A DNA stretch of 64,000 bases. It comes from Brachionus rotundiformis (Eukaryota > Rotifera > Eurotatoria > Ploima > Brachionidae). The translations under genes and the position numbers were made by a program. The notes beneath the pieces are model-generated. The model searched no databases and was not told where the DNA came from. It saw nothing but the letters and a program-made list of their open reading frames with translations. The first letter of the stretch is position 1, and each line of letters begins with the position of its first letter. Where the stretch lies: positions 372,001 through 436,000 of the forward strand of contig JAESIW010000065.1 of assembly GCA_016802295.1 (NCBI GenBank). Direction: 5' to 3'. Of the stretch, positions 1 to 9,575 are shown in pieces.

Positions 1-78
1 TTATAGAAAATTTAAATTTAAAATTTATATTTTTCATGAATAAAATTCAAATGTTTTATCTTAACAATAATTCATTTA

Positions 79-315
79 ATGAGTGTTAAACCGCTTTTCA
101 ATCGAACCTTTGACGATGAAATAAACGATTCAGACCGCTTCAAAGATATATCGCAATTTATTTATAAAAAAAATTCTATTTTATTCAATGAGTATTTCAA
201 AAATACAGCTATTTCAACTGATTCAGATTCGGCTCAGATATATAAGAACAAAGATTCGGAGAATATTTCAAAAAATAAAACAAAAAATGAATCCACAATA
301 TGTGTAATTATATAA
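79..315 (+). CDS. Small ORF or last exon with a C-terminal CaaX-like tail
   Basis: An open frame of 78 residues from ATG 79 to TAA 315, followed by AATAAA-like sequence near 330. The frame is open back to about position 40, so this may be the last exon of a gene entering from the left edge. The product is hydrophilic, rich in Asp, Asn, Lys and Ser, and ends in Cys-Val-Ile-Ile. That has the form of a CaaX box, the C-terminal motif that is prenylated in Ras/Rho GTPases and other membrane-tethered proteins. No GTPase motif is visible in this piece and I do not recognise the family. The CaaX reading is inference from four residues. Confidence 0.35.
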   Translation: MSVKPLFNRTFDDEINDSDRFKDISQFIYKKNSILFNEYFKNTAISTDSDSAQIYKNKDSENISKNKTKNESTICVII

Positions 316-383
316 ATTAATATTATTAATAAAAAATATTTATCCTATAAAATTTTATTTTTTTTTTAATTTAACACATATTT

Positions 384-1726
384 TTAAGCTGTGGCTTTTT
401 TGTTGAGTTCTAATTGTACAGCGTCCCATAGAGCTTTTATATTTGCAGCACCAAATCCTTGGGCATGTCCCACTCTTTGTATCAATTCAAGAAAAAGAGT
501 CTTTTTCTCAAACAAAGGCTGAGTGAAAACTTGTAGCAAATAATTTTTATGGCAAATATTCTCCGTTTGCTTATTTCTTATCATGACTTCATGAGTTCTT
601 TCATCTATTTCACTGTCCAAGAGTATGTGATTATCTCTTAATAGATCTACATTCATACCACATTGCTCAATTTCTTTGATTTTATCTTTCTTATTTCACA
701 AATAAATAATTTAAATTTCAAAATTAATGTTAAACTCACATTCTTATAGTAAGAATCTGGTGTAATATAGTATTTAACTTGTTCACTATTCATTCTACTA
801 TTTTGTACAGATTCGATAATATTTGAAGTATTTAATCCAATATGCTGAATTCCTGGACCATCATGCTCATCCAGAAATATGGAAATTTGATTTTTACTTG
901 TATTTTTTGGATTGTCATCATCAATCGGCTCAGATATGACAAATTTAAAATCATTTTCAGTCGAATTTAATTCAAGACCAGTTTCAGCGCACAACCAATA
1001 CTGGATAGCTTTCAAATTCATTCCAGATTCGCCCGTTCTTACCATCAGACCATTTAATTCTTCCCGATTAATGCGAAATCGTTTCATATTAAACACATTA
1101 GAGTACCAATTTATTATATCATTGGATGTGTTTTTATTCGTAGCATAAGTCAAATGGTCAAAATGAGTCGCAAGTCCATTATGGTTTGAATTGCATGAAT
1201 CGTTTTCTGTCTCAAATCCTGGCAAAAAATTTCCTTTGTAATTATTCAAGTCTAGTAAAGTGTGAGAAACTCCCGAAATACATGAACCAATAATGGCAGA
1301 TTCAACAAAGCCGTATTTTGATGCATAATCATCTTTTAGGACATGTTTTTGTCTTAAAATAGGAACATTGAATTTTTTACAATTGAATAATACTCGGTCC
1401 AGATCAGTGACTCTAAATGCGGCATTAAAAACTGTATTTTTTCTATTGATTATTGTCTGGTAAAGACTTTGGTTGCTTTTTTCTATTTGTTTTAATGAAG
1501 TTTGAAACGAATTGGATGAAATGTTATGTGAGCTTTTTGTTTTTTCATTTAAACTGGTAATTAAAAAATTCATTGAATTTGAATTTAGTAAATATTGGTC
1601 ATATTTTTCACATTTTTTACTAAGTACTAGTCTAAATTTGAATCCATTTATAAAATAATTAAGCAATCTTTGGCTGGATGAAGTTAATATTTCAAAGTGA
1701 TGTAAGTTGTTAATCATTTTGTTCAA
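384..1726 (-). CDS. HPDL: 4-hydroxyphenylpyruvate dioxygenase-like protein (HPDL type)
   Basis: Two exons: 1726-740 and 689-384, with a 50-bp GTGAGT...AAG intron (739-690) in phase 0; about 430 residues. It is a two-domain VOC-fold, Fe(II)-dependent dioxygenase of the HPD/HPDL family. The three expected iron ligands are present: His191 in FDHLTY, His295 in GIQHIGL and Glu397 in FLELIQR. The tail GFGAANIKALW resembles HPDL, whose human form makes 4-hydroxymandelate from 4-hydroxyphenylpyruvate for the coenzyme Q headgroup, more than classical HPD, which makes homogentisate for tyrosine breakdown. That choice is from memory and should be tested by a tree. The N-terminal VOC domain is poorly conserved and Asn/Ser-rich, as is usual for the non-catalytic half. 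It is divergently placed from the Nudix gene, about 720 bp away. Confidence 0.85.
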
Positions 1727-2449
1727 CAGAACAGCTTATGGATAAATGGAAAAGTAAAGGTTCTCGTTTAATAATGTCATATGAATCTTTACGTTGGTTA
1801 TATAACTTTTGCGGACTATAATTATCTGTACAAGAACTTGTTTTACTCAAACAAAAATGCTTGAAATTTTTCATTATTTTTTAAATACTTGCAATTGAAA
1901 ATTCTTGAATAAATTAATTTGAATTCGTGAGCTGCCTTGATTTTTGGTTTATAAGTTTATATTTTTATTTCATTTAAATTTGATTCAATAAAATTTATTT
2001 TTGAATAAATCGAATTTAATTAAAAATTATTTATCCTAATCTACAATAAATTTATTGTAGATTAGCCATTTACAATTTAACAATTTATCGGGGAAATAAT
2101 CTTTGAATGCTATCTAATAATATAATAATATAAGAAGGTCATAGAAAATATTAATCAAACTTACTTTCAATTAACTCTGGGCTTGTTTCTCATGGATATT
2201 TATACAATAAAATAAATATAATAATTAAAAAATGTGCTCAATCTCAATTTTAAAAATTTAGATCAAACTCATTATCATCAAATAATTTGTAAAGTTCATT
2301 ATGCAATAAAAAATTAAATTATCTGATATTAATTGACTTAAAAATTAATTTAAATTTAAAAAAACCAATGAGTCACATGACAAAAATTCTTATGATATTC
2401 TTATCTTTTTAAACTTTAGATAAATCTTGGCAATAGAAGAAGAGATAAG
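1727..2449. other. Divergent intergenic region with a perfect palindrome
   Basis: This stretch separates two divergent genes, HPDL (minus) and the Nudix hydrolase (plus), so it should hold both promoters. It is AT-rich with no coding frame of note. The only strong structure is the perfect 30-bp palindrome at 2036-2065, listed separately. Confidence 0.6.
2036..2065. repeat. Perfect 30-bp palindrome
   Basis: The arm CTAATCTACAATAAA (2036-2050) is followed directly by its exact reverse complement (2051-2065) with no spacer. Each arm has four G/C bases, so this is more than simple AT richness. It lies roughly midway between two divergent start codons. Confidence 0.9.
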
Positions 2450-2981
2450 ATGATTCGGCGTTTATATTCATTGGTCTTTATTAGAGATACATTAAATCGA
2501 AAAGTGCTGTTAGGTTTTAAAAAAAGAGGATTTGGTAAGTTTAAATGGAATGGTTTAGGTGGGAAAGTTCATCCGGATGAGTCGATAGCTGAGGGAGCTA
2601 GACGGTTTGAATTTAAATTATCAAAAAAATCTATCTTAATTAAATTAATTTAGTGAAGCCAAAGAAGAGGCTTGCATCGAATTAGGAGATCTAAAATATG
2701 TTGGATATTTGGAATTTCAATTCGAATATGATATGAACGATATCATGGCAACACATGTTTTTTGTACAGACGAATATTTTGGTGAAATAGCCGAAACTGA
2801 AGAAATAAGGCCTCAATGGTTTGATTATGATCAGGTTCCTTTTGAAAAAATGTGGAAGGATGACAAACTTTGGTTTCAATACATGCTATCAAATAAACTG
2901 TTTAAAGGCTACTTTTTGTTTAAATCAGATCAGGAAACAATAGTTGATTATGAAATTAATGAAGTTGATAAATTAAAATAA
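2450..2981 (+). CDS. NUDT1: MTH1-type Nudix hydrolase (oxidised purine nucleoside triphosphatase)
   Basis: Two exons, 2450-2604 and 2654-2981, joined across a 49-bp intron that splits an Arg codon; 160 residues, against 156 in human MTH1. The splice rebuilds the Nudix box: GGKVHPDESIAEGARRE joined to AKEEACIEL fits Gx5Ex7REUxEExGU. Other MTH1 hallmarks are WNGLGGK, THVFCTDEY, the RPQWF segment (MTH1 reads RPCWF) and MWKDD near the C-terminus. MTH1 hydrolyses 8-oxo-dGTP and 2-OH-dATP to monophosphates, cleansing the nucleotide pool in cytosol and mitochondria. The MTH1 pocket aspartates (Asp119/Asp120, in WxxDDxYW) correspond to the WKDDKLW segment here, which keeps both. Confidence is high because the motif and length both match. 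Confidence 0.93.
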
Positions 2982-3102
2982 ACTGAAAAATAAAATTGAA
3001 ATTTTTATTCATTCTCTAAAGAAAAACAGGAAATAACGCACCTGTTAATATCAAACATATAGATTATGTCAAAAGCATAAATAAATTAATTTAGATTTTA
3101 AG

Positions 3103-6100
3103 ATGAATTTTGATGATGATGAAGACTTGGAATTTTCTTTTAATCCACAATCGACCAAGTAATTATTAAGTTAATTTTAGAAATAATTTTATCAATTTTT
3201 AATTAAGTAAGTTAGCTTCTCTTTTTAAAGGCTCATCGGATGAAAACTCCGATGAAACTTTAAAATATAAGGCCTCAAAGCAGCCAGTCCAAGCCCAGAG
3301 TCAACAAGCAAGTCAGCAATCAACATCTTCAGTTATTTTTTTCAGTGCTGTACAAGGATTTAAATTGTAATTTTAGGTTATATTTTATTAAATTTATTTG
3401 GTTTAAAGATTGTTTATGATTTATAAGTATAAATAATCAGTATAGCCCACAAGGTAAATTAGGCATGGCAATTTTAAGCAATCCTGCCAATACCCAGGCA
3501 GCTTATAGAATACTTTTATACGTAACTAAAACTCAGCCGGTAGCTACAATTAGAATAGCACATGATTTTAAAATTTCTCTACAAAAAAATAACTATGTTA
3601 GTTTTTATGACGAATCAAAACAAATATGGTCAATTTTGTTCGATTCAGAGGATTCGGTGTCAAATTTTGCCAAACAAATCACACTATGCAAATTTAATCT
3701 GTTAAATGGAAATCTGCAAAATGATAAGTTGGTTCAAGATTTGAGATATAATGATTCTGACTCGGACAATATTGTAGAAACTAATGATTCAATAGAAATA
3801 ACTACTTTGGTTAGTTCGTGGCAAAACTTCAAATTAGACCAAATTGAAAACACCACTCAAAAACCATTCAAGCTAAAACTGGGCAAAAATAAACTTCCAC
3901 AAGTCATAGAAACCCTGGTTATTAAAATGAGACAAGGTGATAGACGATTATTTGTTCTCAATGGTAGTTTATTTAAATCGACTTATCCAAATAATTCCAA
4001 TTTTCCTATATTCTATGATATTCATATTCTACGAATTAAAAAGAATAAAGAAGAACGCTCTACGTCAAATGAAGATATATTAGATCAAATGCCAACAATG
4101 CCTAGTCTAGAAACCGAGTCTAGATCAAGGTCTGAAAGCATTAAAGATAAAATGAAAACATTAAATGATCAAATTAATGATGTAAACCCATTTAGGTTTA
4201 AGATAGAGCTTGTATTAATTTTAATTTTATTCTAGCCTAAATTAGAAAAAGCTAAAGTAATCTCGCGAATGGCTAAATTAGGACAACGAACAATTTCTGG
4301 ATCACATAATCTTCCAAATAATCAGACTAGTGATGAATGGGTAAGATTTTTTCTATAACTATATATGAGACTAGATCAATAATTATTAGAGATTTTTTGA
4401 ATCCAGATAAGTCTCTTATGATCAAAAATAATTTCAATATAATGTAAAATTAATAAGTTACTACTTCATTTTTTAGGAGGAATTTAGAAAAAATTAAAAG
4501 TTTTTGATTTCAAATTCTAATTAAAAAGTCAAACTTTAATTTTTAATAGTTTGAAAATTCAAAATTGATTCTTAATTGATTCTAAGTAATTTGGTTTGTA
4601 AAAAAAAAGTTAGCGATTTAGTGAAATGTGGTTAATTAGCAAAATTAAATACACTTGGCTTTTTTTTGGTTTTTGAATCGGTTAATTCGAATTTAGTTTT
4701 AAATTATTAAATTAATAATAATATCAATTAAAATTTCTTAATATGTAAATTCATTTTTATGTAATTTATATTGTATTATTCTAAAATAAAATTTACAATA
4801 AAGTATATTTATTCTGTAAATTTATTGTTAAGTGTTAAGAACAACTTTTCAATTTTTTAACATATCAAATTGCTTATTTAAATAAACATAAAGTTAAAAA
4901 TTTTATATTATTTGCATTTCTTATTTCAGATAATTTTTATGTGTTAATTAAAAAAAAACTTTCTTAAATAGCACATTTTTATGTAATTAAAGCATACCAA
5001 TTTATCAGATTTTCAATAAGAAATTTCCTTCTATTTCTACATCTTAAACCGTTATATTTATTCTTAAGCCGTACTTATATCACTCCTTATCACATATCGT
5101 TTCGTTAGTTTTGTCACAATATAAGATTTCTTTTACTAGAATTTAATTGTATTTATATGCAAAAAAAATTGATAAAATGTTAATTATTTTGTTGGAAAGT
5201 TTTAGTCACACGTTCATTTTTGATTATATCACGTTTAAGTGAACCATCCCAGATCCCAGAACCCAGTTAATTTTAATGATATGAATGTAGCTACCAAAAA
5301 GCGGCAAAAAATTCTTAATGATACTAAAGTCGAAATAATAAAACTAAAGGAAGAAACAAATAAAACAGACAGCGAAATAGCTGAAATATTCGGTGTAGAC
5401 CGCTCGACCGTCACAAAAATAGTTAAAAAAAAAGAACTTTATCTAAATCTCGAAAATTCAGATAAGAAAAAATCCCGGATTCAAAAAGCACCTTTTTTTT
5501 TAGTCGAAGAGTCTCTTTACCAATGGTACTGTGCCGCATTAAAATCCAATGTTCAAATCACCCACAGTCTTCTTAAAGAAAAAGCTCTTTTCTTTTACAA
5601 TAAACTCAAAGAGGATAACGAAATGAAGACTTCTTTCGAAGCCTCCGAGGGTTGGATAATTAATTTTCTAAATCGTTATGACTTAAACATTAAAAAAAAT
5701 TTTACCATTAATGTAAATAATAGTGATAATAATAATAATAATAATAATCAAAATAAAATTGAGGATGAGTCGTATGAGAATCAGTCTTATGACTATACTT
5801 ATAATGATAGTGAATCAGAAGATATGAATTTTGTAAGTTTTTTAGAGACTCGTACTATTTATCCCTATATTTTTTATTAAAAAAATTTAATAAAGTTTAA
5901 AGTGTTGTGTAAACATTTAATTACATTTTTAAATTAAAAATAAATAAAACTAATTGAAATTAATAATTAATAAAATCTAAATTAAAGGATACTTCCAAAA
6001 CAACAGATCAAAGCCAATCAGCAGATTATAACCCTACATACCAAGAAAACCAGCATGAGAACGAAAATATGATCCAAGACGCTCAAGCAGCCAAACAAGC

Positions 6101-8548
6101 TCTTTTGATTCAAAAAACACTGCAGCAACAGCTGCTTCAAAACCAGCTAGCTCAGGTTCAAACTCAACAAAATCAATTAGCCTTATTCAAAAACCCATTG
6201 AACAATTCTTCATTATTTAATATAATGGATCCTAATAACCAAGTCAATATGATGGCTCAGCCCATGCAACAAGCTGGCCAGAACAGCCAGGAAAGCCCAT
6301 CTATTTCAACTAAACTGGACTTGATAAGCGAAAAACTTGACCACATAAAACAGATGTCACAAACTAATCAGCAGAGCATGCCAAATATGGAAACTCAGGT
6401 AGTTCTTCATAATATACAACGAATAGTTAAGGAAAATGAACAATATAAACAAGAATTATATGAAAAAAGCGCCAAAATTGAGGAGCAAAATGCAAAAATT
6501 ACTGATCTATTGCTCAAGGCTCAAAACTATGTTGAACAAAGTCACCAATATTTGGAGCTTAAAAATTCTACATTACAAAATTCTTCAGAGAAAAACCAAT
6601 ATAAAATTCTTGAATTGGAACAAGATAAAATGCGGTTGACATCTGAATTGACAAAATTAACTAGTCAAATAAGCGAGCTAAATTTGGAGATAAACAAAAT
6701 TAAAAAAGAGGACCTCGAGCTTAAACAGCAGCTGAATGATGTTAGCAAAAATACCGATCAGTATAAGCAGAATTCAGATAGGCTTTTGATTGAGAATGCT
6801 GATCTTCAGACCAAATTGGACACTTTGGTGTCTGAGCTTAAAAAAGAACGACAGCTCAGAAAAACCCTCGAGACCAAGTGTGAACTGAATGATGAAGAAA
6901 TGGCTGAGCTCAAATCAAGCTTGGTCCAAGTTCAAAAAATGCTTGATGAAAAGAAAAAAAAATTCGAATCAGATAGATTGTTGTTTGACCAAGAAATGGA
7001 TGAATCCAAAAGGTTACATTCTATAGAAATAAATCAGCTAAAAGATAAGCTTCTTAAGGCTAGAAATAATTTGAATGATTTGCAAAAAGAGCAAATAAAG
7101 CAAGTAGAAGAGGATTTGAATAGAGAATGGGAGGTTAAGATGGAAAAAGTTATTCAACAAAATGAGGCCAAGTTTAATAGACAAATTTCTGAGTTATCAG
7201 AGGAAAATTCTGCTTTAAAAAAACAATTAGATGAAGCTAATAATAAGCTGAAAACAACTCGAAGCCAAAATTCGAGTATAGAAAACGAAACTGAAAATTT
7301 AAAACAAGAAAATGAAGATTTGAAAGTTTATAAGGAAAGATATGAACGACTTCAAACTCAAGCTTTAGCCATGAAAGACAGATACGAGACTAGAATTAAA
7401 GAATTGTTAGAGGCCGAGCCTGAATCGGAAGTTGTGGCCGAAGAAGTTAAAAAGTTAATGAATATTATGTACAAAATAATCAAGTTACAAATAAAACCTG
7501 AACAGTATTATTCTGGAAATGGAATTTTAATTGCCATGCTAAAAATAATCAAAATGGTCACTTTACAATTATTAGACTCTAAAAGTGAATACCAATTTGA
7601 TGAAGAAAATGACTTTTTTTCCCAGTTTATCTATGTACCTGAACCGGTTAATAAAATTAATGACACTGTTGTCAAAGAAGCAGAATCAAAACAGGTCGAA
7701 GAACCTGAGAGTTTAGAAGTAAAGGGACAAATAATAATTGAAGAAAGTCAAAGCCAGCCCATGGATCAAGAAGATATACAGATGTCATCTAGTCAATTAA
7801 ATCAAGAAGTGTACAGCAATGAAATTGTGAAGGAACCGAAAATTGAGAATATGGAAGAGAATCCAGTTGATTTAAAAAATACCACCACGGAACCTCTTGG
7901 TACCAATGAAGAACTAGCCAGTGATGAAATTAAATTGGACAAGCAAGAAGATGCTGAAGAAAAAGTAGAAGTAGCTAATCCAAATTTAAATGAGGAAAAA
8001 ATAGATGAGGAACAAAGTACTGAAAATAATGAACAAGATAATATAAATTTGAATGAAAAAAATGTTATCAATGAACAGACTGAAATCAAAGAAAACGATG
8101 AAAAAGAAGAAAACCAGGAAGATTTTGTTTTGACAGATCATATTAAAACTGAAAATGATAAAGTACCAAGTGTTTCCCAAAAATTATTTGAAGATAGTGA
8201 TGAAAATGAAAGCTTATTTGAGTCCAATGGAACACAAACCAAATTGTTCGAGTAACAAATTTCTGTTTTATTTATAATTGTTTTTTAAAAATTTTTGAAA
8301 TTTGATTTCTTTTTAAAGATCTAAAAGCGAATCGCCTAAAGCTGAGCAAAATAATGAGGATAATAAAAATATAAATGAAACTACGAGCAACAAACCGGTA
8401 ATTTAGATTTATTGTAAAAAATTTATAAATAATTTAAATTTACAAAAATAAGGTTTCAGCACAGGCCAATTTAAAATTTTCACCGCCGCCTTTGTTCGAT
8501 GATGACGATGACGACAATAATGAACAAGATATTGATTGGTTTAAATAA
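3103..8548 (+). CDS. FKBP15: FKBP15 homologue (WH1-like, FKBP-like and coiled-coil protein)
   Basis: Exons 3103-3158, 3208-3366, 3428-4181, 4236-4340, 5988-8251, 8319-8397 and 8453-8548 join in consistent phase to about 1170 residues. The order follows vertebrate FKBP15: an acidic start and LASLF motif; a WH1-like domain (AYRILLY, NNYVSFYDE); a degenerate FKBP-like domain (KLKLGKNKLPQVIE), probably without prolyl isomerase activity; the EKAKVISRMAKLGQ linker; a long Gln-rich then heptad-rich coiled coil (NIQRIVKENEQYKQE; LKIIKMVTLQLL near its end); and the acidic tail SPPPLFDDDD...DIDWFK, very close to the mammalian C-terminus. FKBP15 (WAFL) works in early endosome movement and actin/microtubule-linked transport. 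Introns are 49-67 bp except the 1647-bp intron 4 (4341-5987), which contains the CENP-B-type exon described next. Confidence 0.9.
4341..5280 (+). promoter_or_regulatory. Upstream part of the large FKBP15 intron, possible internal promoter
   Basis: About 940 bp of AT-rich intron sequence between the GTAAGA donor after FKBP15 exon 4 and the start codon of the CENP-B-type exon. All other FKBP15 introns are under 70 bp, apart from the 155-bp one behind the CENP-B-type exon. The size suggests this stretch may hold a promoter for a second transcript. No TATA box or initiator stands out against the background, so this is inference from layout only. An alternative is that CAG ending at about 5259 acts as an acceptor (phase 0), making the downstream exon internal. 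Confidence 0.3.
5281..5880 (+). CDS. CENP-B/pogo-transposase-type DNA-binding exon inside FKBP15
   Basis: An open frame from ATG 5281 (frame open to 5239) encodes two helix-turn-helix modules in the order seen in CENP-B, Jerky and Tigger/pogo transposases. Residues about 7-55 form a CENP-B N-type/psq HTH (SEIAEIFGVDRSTVTKIVK). Residues about 65-135 form the second, Tc5/CENP-B-type domain (YQWYCAAL, LLKEKALFFYNKL, EASEGWIINFLNRY). No DDE nuclease domain follows. Instead comes an Asn run and an acidic, Tyr-rich linker. A GTAAGT donor at 5833 in phase 0 can join directly to the FKBP15 coiled-coil exon at 5988, also phase 0, giving a predicted protein of about 996 residues. Without splicing it would stop at 5880 after about 199 residues. 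The DNA-binding call is strong; the fusion is inferred from phase and composition. Confidence 0.8.
   Translation: MNVATKKRQKILNDTKVEIIKLKEETNKTDSEIAEIFGVDRSTVTKIVKKKELYLNLENSDKKKSRIQKAPFFLVEESLYQWYCAALKSNVQITHSLLKEKALFFYNKLKEDNEMKTSFEASEGWIINFLNRYDLNIKKNFTINVNNSDNNNNNNNQNKIEDESYENQSYDYTYNDSESEDMNFVSFLETRTIYPYIFY
5726..5748 (+). repeat. (AAT)n microsatellite encoding an Asn run
   Basis: Seven to eight tandem AAT units inside the CENP-B-type exon give a run of asparagines between the second HTH domain and the acidic linker. It stays in frame whatever the unit number, so it may vary in length among individuals. Confidence 0.9.
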
Positions 8549-9575
8549 ATATTTAAAAATTTAGCACATTTTAGCTTAGAATTTTATTTTATAAAAATTT
8601 ACTTTTTTTTGTTTTTTTTAAAATAAAGTTAATTTATAAGAAACCTGAAAAGAATTTAAGACATTAAAAAAGTTTAAAATTTTTAAAGGTATTTTAATTG
8701 ATTTTTTTTTTCATTTAACTAAAAAGTTATTGATTTTTATGTATATATAAAAATGGCCTAGAGCAAACAGACAAGGTTGTTTAACATTCTTTTCCTTCTT
8801 ATCCTTATGACGTTTTATAAGTAAATTTTTGCTCTAATAGAAAGAGCTATTTTCTGTTGTTAGGAGAAGAACGAAATTGAAAAAAAACTTTTGATAAGAT
8901 TTAAATGAATAAACTAATTTAGAATTTTAAAGTATATTATTCATTATTTTATCAGTAAAAAGGGATTAATCCACGGCTAAGAAAAAAATATCAAAATGAA
9001 TAAAAGCAGAAAATTAAATCAAATAAATTTAAACTATGTTTGACTTATGCTTCAAGGTACTCATTTGTATACTTTTAGTTTTTATAAATCAATAAAGAAT
9101 TGAATAAATATATATTTAACAAGAATTTTTGTTGACAGAAACCTTTTTATTATCAAGTCATTAATTTAAACTAATTAAAAAGTTAACAAAATTGTCTTTT
9201 ATTTAAGAAAAATTTTAATTTGATAAAAAACTTCCAGATATTAAATTTTTTAATGAAATTTTTTTAAGAATGTTAAATTTTTTTTTTAAATAATTGCTTG
9301 ATTAGTTGGATTCGCCACCAGGTATTTGATTATTTTTTTATATTTCTGACATAATTCAATCTGTTTTTTATTTCAAGACAATTTTAAAATAAAATTTCAA
9401 GATTAATTGACTGAAAACTTAAAAATTTTCATTGTTGTGTTTTAACCTAAAATAAATTTAATCAATGATAAATAGAAAATTTTAATTTTGATTTTTGTTA
9501 AAGAAACATGTTATTGGATCAGTAAACAAAACACTCTAGTATTTAGTAATATTTTTAATAATCGATATTTTAAAA
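8549..9575. other. Intergenic, nothing recognised
   Basis: About 1 kb of AT-rich DNA between FKBP15 and the ankyrin gene. AATAAA at about 8623 could be the FKBP15 polyadenylation signal. I see no coding frame, RNA gene or repeat here. Confidence 0.5.

Noticed and set aside
912..1148. Plus-strand frame inside the HPDL-like gene
   Set aside because: Opposes a conserved region containing the first iron ligand of HPDL; a shadow frame.
3800..4070. Active FKBP prolyl isomerase domain in FKBP15
   Set aside because: The fold is recognisable but the domain is strongly degenerate, so I describe it as FKBP-like without claiming activity.
5239..5280. Start of the CENP-B-type protein at GTG 5239
   Set aside because: GTG is not a normal start in animals; ATG 5281 follows immediately and precedes the conserved HTH. 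The upstream codons may be leader, or exon if CAG at about 5259 is an acceptor.
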